From Gammaproteobacteria bacterium (lineage in GTDB: Bacteria; Pseudomonadota; Gammaproteobacteria; UWMA-0217): a stretch of DNA of 7,032 bases. The notes beneath the pieces were generated by a model. That model was given only the letters and a program-made list of their open reading frames with translations. It searched no databases and was not told where the DNA came from. Positions 1 through 6,774 of this stretch are shown here, piece by piece. The position numbers were made by a program, and so were the translations under genes. Positions within the stretch are counted from its first letter, which is position 1. Each line of letters begins with the position of its first letter. The DNA is taken from NCBI GenBank assembly GCA_027031685.1, contig JALVPS010000053.1, positions 1 to 7,032 on the forward strand, read 5' to 3'.

Positions 1-341
1 CCCTCACCTGCCCCACCCTGGATGCCCCGCCCTGGGCGGCCATCGACGCCCTGCTACGCGAGTGGCGGCCGGGCCGTCTGCTGGTGGGCCTGCCCGAGCA
101 ACGCCCGGAGACGGCGCCGCTGCTGGCCGCTATCCGCCGCTTCGCCACCGAGCTGACGCAACGTTATAATCTGCCGGTCGATTTCGTCGACGAGCGCCTG
201 TCGTCCCACGAAGCCAACGAACGCCTCAAGCGACAGCGCCAGGCCGGCCGCAAGCGCCGCATCCGCAAACAGGAGATCGATGCCCAGGCCGCCACTATCC
301 TCGTCGAGCGCTGGCTCATGCACAGGATCCACACCCCATGA
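1..341 (+). CDS. ruvX: RuvX/YqgF family protein (putative pre-16S rRNA nuclease), 3' part
   Basis: This is the C-terminal 112 codons of a RuvX/YqgF protein; the start lies before the window. The reading frame begins at base 3 and ends with TGA at 339-341. The family has an RNase H-like fold related to RuvC and is implicated in processing the 5' end of 16S rRNA and possibly Holliday junctions; it acts in the cytoplasm. Visible signatures are LLVGLP (fragment residues 26-31), VDERLSS (62-68) carrying a conserved acidic pair, and IDAQAATILVERWL near the end, matching the family's final D-x-x-AA-x-x-L motif. The first catalytic Asp motif (DfG type) would be in the missing 30-45 residues. The segment after GLP reads EQRPETA instead of the usual L-N-M-D-G-type loop. 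Its stop codon overlaps the pyrR start in ATGA, so the two are probably cotranslated. The family assignment is firm; the exact biochemical role is known only from homologues. Confidence 0.93.
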   Translation, partial: LTCPTLDAPPWAAIDALLREWRPGRLLVGLPEQRPETAPLLAAIRRFATELTQRYNLPVDFVDERLSSHEANERLKRQRQAGRKRRIRKQEIDAQAATILVERWLMHRIHTP

Positions 342-829
342 ACCCCGATCCCGGCATCGAAACCCTGGTCAACGAGCTGCGCACCTGGCTGGACACCTTT
401 CCCGGCCCGGAGCCGGCCATGGTGGGCATCCACACCGGCGGAGCATGGATCGCCGAGCGCCTGCACGCCCGCCTCGGCCTGTCGCTGCCACTGGGCACCC
501 TGGATATCTCTTTCTACCGCGACGACTTCACCCGCAAGGGCCTGCACCCGCTGGTGCGCCCGTCACACCTGCCATTCGAGGTGGAGAATCGCCACATCCT
601 GCTGGTGGACGACGTGCTGTACACCGGCCGCACCATCCGCGCGGCGATGAACGAGCTGTTCGATTACGGCCGCCCGGCCAGCATCCGCTTGGTGGTGCTG
701 GCCGAGCGCAACGACCGCGAGCTGCCCATCCAGCCCGACTTCTGCGCCCTGCACTACAACCTCACCCCTGAGCAGCAGATCAAGCTGAGCGGGCCGGATC
801 CGCTGCGCCTGGAACTGCTGGCGCCATGA
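338..829 (+). CDS. pyrR: PyrR: bifunctional pyr operon regulator / uracil phosphoribosyltransferase
   Basis: This 163-residue protein is a type I phosphoribosyltransferase of the PyrR family. In Gram-positive bacteria PyrR binds pyr mRNA in response to UMP and also makes UMP from uracil and PRPP. The PRPP-binding loop is clear at residues 90-104 (VDDVLYTGRTIRAAM). Other family blocks are GIHTGGAWIAERL at 30-42 and LDISFYRDDF at 55-64. The length is slightly shorter than Bacillus PyrR (about 180). The start at 338 overlaps the ruvX stop as ATGA, with a modest AGGA about 10 bases upstream, and the stop overlaps the pyrB start. Because pyrR begins inside the ruvX stop codon, there is no room for an attenuation leader directly in front of it. 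Any PyrR-responsive leader must lie upstream of ruvX or be absent. Whether this copy regulates RNA, or is chiefly an enzyme, cannot be read from the sequence. Confidence 0.95.
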   Translation: MNPDPGIETLVNELRTWLDTFPGPEPAMVGIHTGGAWIAERLHARLGLSLPLGTLDISFYRDDFTRKGLHPLVRPSHLPFEVENRHILLVDDVLYTGRTIRAAMNELFDYGRPASIRLVVLAERNDRELPIQPDFCALHYNLTPEQQIKLSGPDPLRLELLAP

Positions 830-1821
830 TGCACCCGCCCCAGCCAAGTGCCCTGCCGGCCACCCGGCAGCTCGCGCCCGACGGCCGCCTGCGCCATTTC
901 CTCACCCTGGAGGGGCTGGGCGCCGAACTGCTGCGCGAAATCCTGGCCGTGTCCGAGTCGTTCATGGCCGTGGCGGCACAACCGGTGAAGAAGGTGCCCC
1001 TGCTGCGCGGCAAGACCATCTTCAACCTGTTCTTCGAGCCTAGCACGCGCACCCGCACCACCTTCGAGCTGGCCGCCAAGCGCCTGTCGGCGGATGTGAT
1101 GAACATGAACATCAGCGCCTCCGCCACGCGCAAGGGCGAGAGCCTGCTGGACACGCTGCGCAACCTGGAGGCCATGCACAGCGACATGTTCGTGGTGCGC
1201 CACGCCGAGAGTGGCGCGGCCCAGCTCATCGCCCGCCACGTGGCGCCGCACATCAGCGTCATCAACGCCGGCGACGGGCGTCACGCCCACCCCACCCAGG
1301 CCATGCTCGACGTGTTCACCATCCAGCGCAACAAGGGCGACGTGCGCGACCTGCGCATCGCCATCGTCGGCGACATCCTGCACTCGCGCGTGGCGCGCTC
1401 GCAGATCCACGCCCTCAATATCCTGCACGCCGGCGAGGTGCGCGTGGTGGCCCCCAAGACCCTGCTGCCGACCGACGTGGAGCAGCTGGGCGTGCACATC
1501 CACCACGACATGACCAGCGGTCTGCGCGACGTGGACGTGGTCATCATGCTGCGCCTGCAGAAGGAGCGCATGAGCGGCGCCCTGCTGCCCAGCGAGCACG
1601 AGTTCTACCGTCTGTACGGGCTCACCGAGGAGCGCCTGGCGGTGGCCCACCCGGAGGCCATCGTCATGCACCCGGGGCCGGTCAACCGCGGCGTGGAGAT
1701 CGCCTCCGAGGTGGCCGACGGGCCGCGCTCGGTGATCCTGGAGCAGGTCAGCAACGGGCTGGCGGTGCGCATGGCCATCATGTCCATGTGCCTGGGGGCG
1801 CGGCCGGGAGGGGCGGCATGA
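826..1821 (+). CDS. pyrB: Aspartate carbamoyltransferase catalytic subunit
   Basis: PyrB condenses carbamoyl phosphate with aspartate to give N-carbamoyl-aspartate, the committed step of de novo pyrimidine synthesis. The 331-residue product carries the carbamoyl-phosphate motif FEPSTRTRTTFE (70-81), the KGES loop with K103, HPTQAMLD (155-162), an LRLQKERM stretch (242-249) with the aspartate-binding Arg and Gln, and HPGPVNRGVEI (282-292). It has about 20 residues before the conserved domain, making it longer than E. coli PyrB (311) and close to Pseudomonas PyrB (334). That N-terminal extension is a known trait of class A enzymes, which pair with a dihydroorotase-like subunit, as seen here with the next gene. 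No pyrI-type regulatory gene follows. The start is an ATGATG doublet (826 or 829) overlapping the pyrR stop; the ribosome site is weak, so coupling to pyrR translation is likely. Its stop overlaps the pyrC' start. Confidence 0.97.
   Translation: MMHPPQPSALPATRQLAPDGRLRHFLTLEGLGAELLREILAVSESFMAVAAQPVKKVPLLRGKTIFNLFFEPSTRTRTTFELAAKRLSADVMNMNISASATRKGESLLDTLRNLEAMHSDMFVVRHAESGAAQLIARHVAPHISVINAGDGRHAHPTQAMLDVFTIQRNKGDVRDLRIAIVGDILHSRVARSQIHALNILHAGEVRVVAPKTLLPTDVEQLGVHIHHDMTSGLRDVDVVIMLRLQKERMSGALLPSEHEFYRLYGLTEERLAVAHPEAIVMHPGPVNRGVEIASEVADGPRSVILEQVSNGLAVRMAIMSMCLGARPGGAA
1806..1813 (+). promoter_or_regulatory. Ribosome binding site fixing the pyrC' start
   Basis: The purine run GGGAGGGG lies inside the last codons of pyrB. 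Its GGAGG core (1807-1811) is 6 bases before the ATG at 1818. This favours 1818 over the in-frame ATG at 1788, which would add ten Gly/Ala-rich residues with no family counterpart. Confidence 0.75.
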
Positions 1822-3092
1822 GGCTCAGCATCAGCGGCGGACGCCTGATCGACCCGGCCAACGGCATCGACGCCGTCACCGACCTGCACCTGGCGGACGG
1901 CCGCGTGCTGGCCGTGGGGGCGGCGCCGGACGGCTTTCAGGCCGAGCGGCGCATCGACGCGCGCGGGTTGCTGGTGCTGCCCGGCCTGGTGGACCTGGCG
2001 GCGCGGCTGGGCGAGCCGGGACACGAACACAAGGCGGACATCGCCTCCGAGACACAGGCGGCGGTGAGCGCCGGCATCACCACCCTGTGTTGCCCGCCCG
2101 ACACCCAGCCGCCCATCGACTCGGCGGCGGTCATCGAATTCCTCGAGCAGCGCCAGGAGGCGGTGGGCAAGGCGCGCATCGTGGTGGTGGCGGCCATCAC
2201 CCAGGGGCTGGCCGGCCAGCAGCTGAGCGAGATGGCCAGCCTGCGCGAGGCCGGTTGCGTGGGCGTGGGCAATGCCGACCGGCCCTTCGCCAGCGCCGCC
2301 GTGCTGCGCCACGCCCTGGAGTACGCCGCCAGTCTGGGGCTGACCGTGTTCCTGCACCCGGAGCACCCCGAGCTGGCCGGCAACGGCTGCGTGCACGAGG
2401 GGCCGGTGGCCACCCGGCTGGGCCTGCCCGCCATCCCGGCCGCGGCGGAGACGGCGGCCATCGGTTTCTACCTGCCGCTCATCGAGCAGAGCGGCGTGCG
2501 CGCCCACTTCTGCCACCTGTCCACCGCACGCGGCATGAACATGGTGCGCCGTGCCCGCTACGATGGCCTGCCGGTGAGCAGCGACGTATGCGCCCACCAG
2601 CTGTTCCTCACCGAGCTGGACGTGGCCGACTTCAACCCCCTGTGCCACACCCGTCCGCCCCTGCGCGGCCAGCGGGACCGCGATGCCCTGCGCCAGGGCC
2701 TGCGCGAGCGCGGCCCGGAGGTGATCTGCTCCGACCACCGGCCGCACGAGCTGGACGCCAAGCTGGCCCCCTTCCAGAGCACCGAGCCGGGCATCTCGGC
2801 GCTGGAGACGCTGTTGCCACTTACCCTGCGGCTGGTGGAAGAGGGCGTGCTGGACCTGCCGGCGGCGGTGGCCAAGGTCACCTGCAACCCGGCCGATGTG
2901 CTGGGCCTGCCGGTGGGGCGCCTGTCGCTGGGGGCACCCGCCGACCTGTGCCTGGTGGACCCGCGGCGGGAATGGATATGCGACCCGCAGCGCCTGCTGA
3001 GCCGCGGCAAGAACTCGCCCTTCGGCGGCTGGAGCTTCCGCGGCCAGGCAGTGCTCACGGTGGTGGGGGGCGAGGTGGTGTTCGAGCGCTGA
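1818..3092 (+). CDS. pyrC': Dihydroorotase-like protein PyrC' (probably inactive; class A ATCase structural subunit)
   Basis: This is a 424-residue amidohydrolase-fold protein, the length of the inactive PyrC' (PyrX) of Pseudomonas. Family landmarks are LPGLVDL (54-60), GITTLCCPPDTQP (86-98), the H180 region (FLHPEHPELAGNG), FCHLST with H233 (231-236), CSDHRPH with D306 (304-310), and GISALETLLPL (325-335). The metal-binding His-x-His normally present just after the PGLxD block is replaced: residues 59-63 read DLAAR, so the two histidines become A61 and R63. The usual SDDG segment appears as GNAD (151-154), so the bridging Asp also seems lost. H180, H233 and D306 remain. In Pseudomonas such proteins form a dodecamer with PyrB and are needed for assembly, not for dihydroorotase catalysis; the same role is inferred here from sequence and position. 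The start at 1818 overlaps the pyrB stop (ATGA) and has a strong ribosome site. A true dihydroorotase should exist elsewhere in the genome. Confidence 0.93.
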   Translation: MRLSISGGRLIDPANGIDAVTDLHLADGRVLAVGAAPDGFQAERRIDARGLLVLPGLVDLAARLGEPGHEHKADIASETQAAVSAGITTLCCPPDTQPPIDSAAVIEFLEQRQEAVGKARIVVVAAITQGLAGQQLSEMASLREAGCVGVGNADRPFASAAVLRHALEYAASLGLTVFLHPEHPELAGNGCVHEGPVATRLGLPAIPAAAETAAIGFYLPLIEQSGVRAHFCHLSTARGMNMVRRARYDGLPVSSDVCAHQLFLTELDVADFNPLCHTRPPLRGQRDRDALRQGLRERGPEVICSDHRPHELDAKLAPFQSTEPGISALETLLPLTLRLVEEGVLDLPAAVAKVTCNPADVLGLPVGRLSLGAPADLCLVDPRREWICDPQRLLSRGKNSPFGGWSFRGQAVLTVVGGEVVFER

Positions 3093-3108
3093 GGCCGCCG
3101 CGGCGGCC
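3093..3108. terminator. Palindrome between convergent operons, candidate bidirectional terminator
   Basis: The 18-base gap between the pyrC' stop (3090-3092) and the pilU-like stop (3111-3113) contains the perfect 16-base palindrome GGCCGCCGCGGCGGCC. As RNA it can fold on either strand into a 6-pair GC stem with a CGCG loop. The flanking TGA and TCA could add pairs across a 2-base bulge. There is no T-tract on either side, so it is not a textbook intrinsic terminator; it may act with Rho or as a 3'-end stabiliser. Confidence 0.45.
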
Positions 3109-3110
3109 CG

Positions 3111-4352
3111 TCAGCGGTCGATGCGCGAGTGCGAGAAGGGCTGCAGATCGTCCAGTGTGCCGGATTCCCTGCCATCCGGCCCTTCTTTCTCCAGAAAGGG
3201 GCTGACCATATTGGGCTCGGTGGGCAAGGACTCGGCCGGCGAGGGGGCCTTTTTCGCCCCGGGCGGCGCGGTCAGGCCGGTGGTATCGGACATGCCGCCA
3301 CCGAAATTGATGCGCCACTCCAGGTTGTTGCGCGAATCGGCGTTGGCCAGCGCATCCTCGCGCGTGATCTGGCCCATTTCGTACAGGGCGTACAGCGACT
3401 GGTCGAAGGTCTGCATGCCAGCCGAGGAGGACTTCTCCATGACCTCCTTGATGGCGCCGATCTCGCCCTTGGCGATCAGCTCGGCCACGAAAGGGGTGTT
3501 GATGAGCACCTCCACCGCCGGCACCCGGCCCGACTCCACCCCCTGCACCAGCCGCTGCGACACCACCGCGCGCAGGTTGAGGGACAGATCCATGAGGATC
3601 TTGCCGCGCGCGTCGCTGGGGAACATGTTGATGATGCGGTCCAGCGCCTGGTTGGCATTCACCGCGTGCAGGGTGGACAGCACCAGGTGGCCGGTGTCGG
3701 CGAAGTTGAGGGCCGCCTGCATGGTCCCGGCGTCGCGGATCTCGCCGATCATGATCACGTCCGGCGCCTCGCGCATGGCCTCGCGCAGCGCGTTCTCGTA
3801 GTTGAGGGTATCGATGCCCACCTCGCGCTGGCCGACGATGGACTGCTTGTGCGTGAAGGTGAACTCGATGGGATCCTCGATGGTGAGGATGTGGCCCGTC
3901 TTGCGCGCGTTGCGGTAGTCGATCATGGAGGCCAGGGTGGTGGACTTGCCGGTGCCCGTGGCCCCCACCACCAGCACCAGGCCGTTCTTGTACATGATCA
4001 TTTCCTTGAGCACCTCGGGCAGGTGCAGGGAATCGAGCGGCGGGATGCGCGAGGAGATGTAGCGGATGACCATGGACACCTCGCCGCGCTGCAGATAGAT
4101 GTTGCAGCGGAAACGGCCCACGTCCGGGATGGACACCCCCACGTTCATCTCCAGGTTGGCCTCGAACTCGGCGCGCTGCTCGGCGTTCATCAGCTCGTAG
4201 GCCACGCGTCGCACCACCCCCGGCTTGAGGGGCGCCTCCGACACCGGCACCACCTTGCCCTGCACCTTGATGCAGGGCGGCGCGCCGGTGGTGAAGAACA
4301 GGTCCGAGGCCCCCTTGCTGGCCATGAAATGCAAATAGGATTCGATCTTCAT
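3111..4352 (-). CDS. PilT/PilU-family type IVa pilus ATPase, third tandem paralogue with C-terminal tail
   Basis: This is a 413-residue hexameric AAA-like secretion ATPase of the PilT family, expected at the inner-membrane base of the type IVa pilus to help pull pilins out of the fibre. The N-terminal PAS-like half includes the ASDLFFTTGAPP block (15-26). The C-terminal motor half has Walker A GATGTGKST (130-138), an Asp box TIEDPIEF (157-164), Walker B DVIMIGEIRD with E204 (198-207) and a His box ending STLHA (226-230), so ATPase activity should be intact. Sequence style (GATGTGKS, VIMIGEIRD, NTPFVAELI, GMQTFDQ) is nearer PilU than PilT. Residues from about 351 to 413 are a Gly/Pro/Ser/charged tail absent from PilT and from Pseudomonas PilU. 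It is the last gene of the pilT-pilU cluster, 50 bases after pilU. The start at 4352 has only a purine-rich GAGAAGAAG upstream. No accepted gene symbol is known to me. Confidence 0.93.
   Translation of the reverse strand: MKIESYLHFMASKGASDLFFTTGAPPCIKVQGKVVPVSEAPLKPGVVRRVAYELMNAEQRAEFEANLEMNVGVSIPDVGRFRCNIYLQRGEVSMVIRYISSRIPPLDSLHLPEVLKEMIMYKNGLVLVVGATGTGKSTTLASMIDYRNARKTGHILTIEDPIEFTFTHKQSIVGQREVGIDTLNYENALREAMREAPDVIMIGEIRDAGTMQAALNFADTGHLVLSTLHAVNANQALDRIINMFPSDARGKILMDLSLNLRAVVSQRLVQGVESGRVPAVEVLINTPFVAELIAKGEIGAIKEVMEKSSSAGMQTFDQSLYALYEMGQITREDALANADSRNNLEWRINFGGGMSDTTGLTAPPGAKKAPSPAESLPTEPNMVSPFLEKEGPDGRESGTLDDLQPFSHSRIDR
3732..3769 (-). repeat. 38-base exact direct repeat shared with pilU (copy in the third ATPase gene)
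   Basis: This stretch encodes the Walker B neighbourhood (APDVIMIGEIRD) and is identical at every base, including third codon positions, to 4931-4968 in pilU. The corresponding segment of pilT differs. It reflects paralogy, strong constraint plus codon bias, or gene conversion. Confidence 0.85.
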
Positions 4353-4398
4353 CGGCGCTTCTTCTCAACCCCCGTCGTCTGTCGTTATTGCTCGGCCG

Positions 4399-4415
4399 CT
4401 GATCAGGTTTTTTTT
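4399..4415. other. Palindrome and T8/A8 tract at the 3' end of pilU
   Basis: CTGATCAG (4399-4406) is a perfect palindrome covering the pilU stop codon (4403-4405). It is followed on the plus strand by a run of eight T (4408-4415), which is A8 on the pilU coding strand. The palindrome has no loop, so it is not a credible plus-strand terminator. The A8 run makes two Lys codons just before the stop and is a possible slippage site. Confidence 0.4.
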
Positions 4416-5572
4416 AGCAGCCCCCCCTCCGGCGCATCCTGGATTTCCAGACCATCCGCACCAGCCAGCAGATCGTCGGCACGGCCCCGCTTGCTCTCCA
4501 GCTTGATGCGCAGGCGCAGATCATTCACCGAATCGGCATGGCGCAGCGCTTCTTTATAGTCGATCAGGCCCCGCTCATAGAGGTTGAACAAGGCCTGGTC
4601 GAAGGTCTGCATGCCCAGCTCGGTGGACTTCTTCATGAGCTCCTTCATCTCCTGCACGCGACCCTTGAGGATGAGGTCCGACATGAGGGGCGTGTTGATG
4701 AGGATCTCCACCGCCGGCACGCGCCCCACCCCGCCGGCGCGCCGCACCAGACGCTGCGACAGTACCGCCTTGAGATTGAGCGACAGGTCCATGAACAGCT
4801 GATGGTGGCGCTCCTCGGGGAAGAAGTTGATGATGCGGTCGATGGCCTGGTTGGTGGTGTTGGCGTGCAGGGTGGCCAGCACCAGGTGGCCGGTCTCGGC
4901 GAAGGCGATGGCGTACTCCATCGTCTCGCGGTCGCGGATCTCGCCGATCATGATCACGTCCGGCGCCTGGCGCAGGGTGTTCTTGAGGGCCACCTCGTAG
5001 GATTCCGTGTCCACCCCCACCTCGCGCTGCGTGACGATGCAGTTGCGGTGCTCGTGGATGAACTCGATGGGATCCTCGATGGTGATGATATGGCCGTGGG
5101 TCTTCTCGTTGCGGTGGCCCACCATGGCCGCCAGGGTGCTGGACTTGCCCGAGCCGGTGGCCCCTACCACGATTACCATGCCCATCTTGCTGAGCGCGAT
5201 ATTGCGCAGGATGGGCGGCATGTTGAGCTCTTCCAGGGAGGGGATCCTGGCCTGGATCTTGCGCAGCACCATGCCGTAGGTGCCCTTCTGGGTGAAGGTG
5301 GCCACCCGGAAGCGCGACAGGCCCGGCACCGAGATGGCGAAGTTGCTCTCCTGGTTGCGCTCGAAGTCGGCCAGCTGCTTGTCGTTCATGATGGAGCGCA
5401 CCAGCACCTGGGTGTGCGACGGCGTGAGCGGCTGATTGGTCAGGTGCACCAGCTGGCCGTCGGTCTTGATGCTGGGCGGCGCGCCGGCGGTGATGAACAG
5501 GTCGGAACCGTTGCGCTCCACCATGGCGCGCAGCAGATCGTTGATGAATTCGACAGCCTTTTCCCTTTCCAT
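4403..5572 (-). CDS. pilU: PilU: PilT-dependent type IVa pilus retraction ATPase
   Basis: This 389-residue PilT-family ATPase resembles Pseudomonas PilU (about 382). PilU works with PilT at the pilus base and supports forceful retraction and twitching motility but usually cannot replace PilT. Motifs are NGSDLFITAGAPPSIK (21-36), Walker A GATGSGKSS (137-145), Asp box TIEDPIEF (164-171), Walker B DVIMIGEIRD with E211 (205-214), and a His box ending ATLHA (233-237). The C-terminal block ELMKKSTELGMQTFDQAL (311-328) and the HADSVNDLRLRIKL ending (345-358) are PilU-like. About 30 further residues (359-389) extend beyond the usual PilU end and finish in LLKKT. The start at 5572 is preceded by GAGGA 4 bases upstream. 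It sits 57 bases after pilT and 50 bases before another paralogue, so cotranscription is likely. Confidence 0.94.
   Translation of the reverse strand: MEREKAVEFINDLLRAMVERNGSDLFITAGAPPSIKTDGQLVHLTNQPLTPSHTQVLVRSIMNDKQLADFERNQESNFAISVPGLSRFRVATFTQKGTYGMVLRKIQARIPSLEELNMPPILRNIALSKMGMVIVVGATGSGKSSTLAAMVGHRNEKTHGHIITIEDPIEFIHEHRNCIVTQREVGVDTESYEVALKNTLRQAPDVIMIGEIRDRETMEYAIAFAETGHLVLATLHANTTNQAIDRIINFFPEERHHQLFMDLSLNLKAVLSQRLVRRAGGVGRVPAVEILINTPLMSDLILKGRVQEMKELMKKSTELGMQTFDQALFNLYERGLIDYKEALRHADSVNDLRLRIKLESKRGRADDLLAGADGLEIQDAPEGGLLKKT
4931..4968 (-). repeat. 38-base exact direct repeat shared with the third ATPase gene (copy in pilU)
   Basis: This is identical to 3732-3769 and in the same orientation, about 1.2 kb apart. 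It encodes the Walker B region of PilU. Confidence 0.85.
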
Positions 5573-5629
5573 CGCTTCCTCGCTGGGTGGCCCTGCGCCC
5601 TCCCACGCAGTGGCGCGCCATTGATCGCG

Positions 5630-6664
<1,035 letters not shown>

Positions 6665-6715
6665 ATGCGATGATATCCCCAACGGAAGGCGGAATGTCGA
6701 TACCGATCCGCGCAG

Positions 6716-6721
6716 GATAAT
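6716..6721 (+). promoter_or_regulatory. Possible -10 box for yggS
   Basis: GATAAT differs from TATAAT at one position and stands out in GC-rich DNA. The -35 region is poor and there is no extended TGn, so this is only a candidate. Confidence 0.25.
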
Positions 6722-6725
6722 GAGC

Positions 6726-6750
6726 GCCCGGCCGGATGCGAAGCCGGGGC
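6726..6750. other. Imperfect hairpin in the yggS leader
   Basis: GCCCGGC (6726-6732) can pair with GCCGGGGC (6743-6750) with one bulged base and a 10-base loop. If transcription starts near 6728 only part of it would be in the yggS message. On the opposite strand it would lie upstream of pilT. Its function is unknown and chance formation in GC-rich DNA is possible. Confidence 0.25.
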
Positions 6751-6774
6751 ACGACAAAGATTGAGGACAATCAC

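Larger units (their letters stand above)
6665..6774. promoter_or_regulatory. Divergent intergenic region pilT / yggS
   Basis: These 110 bases separate two outward-reading genes and should hold both promoters. For yggS, GATAAT at 6716-6721 is a five-of-six match to the sigma-70 -10 box and lies about 54 bases before the ATG, but no convincing -35 box is seen at 16-18 bases. For pilT on the minus strand only weak partial matches are visible. No clear sigma-54 element was found. Confidence 0.55.

Noticed and set aside
1788..1817. Upstream in-frame start for pyrC'
   Set aside because: It adds ten Gly/Ala-rich residues inside pyrB; the ATG at 1818 has a strong GGAGG and forms the same ATGA overlap as the other junctions.
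754..2747. Long minus-strand open frames opposite pyrB and pyrC'
   Set aside because: Low-complexity His/Val/Ala/Gly translations opposite clear enzyme genes, with no motifs or ribosome sites.
4399..4415. Plus-strand intrinsic terminator made of CTGATCAG plus T8
   Set aside because: The palindrome has no loop and would leave at most two pairs, and no plus-strand gene ends there.
3129..4559. A 476-codon plus-strand open frame antisense to the third ATPase gene
   Set aside because: Same antisense composition effect; the minus strand encodes an intact PilT-family ATPase here.
6665..6757. N-terminal extension of PilT from an ATG at 6757
   Set aside because: The 31 extra residues have no family counterpart, and the start at 6664 reproduces the 344-residue Pseudomonas PilT with its MDIT beginning.
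6746..6766. Sigma-54 type promoter (GGCAC followed by TTG) before yggS
   Set aside because: The spacing between the GG and the downstream element is wrong, the terminal GC is missing, and it runs into the ribosome binding site.
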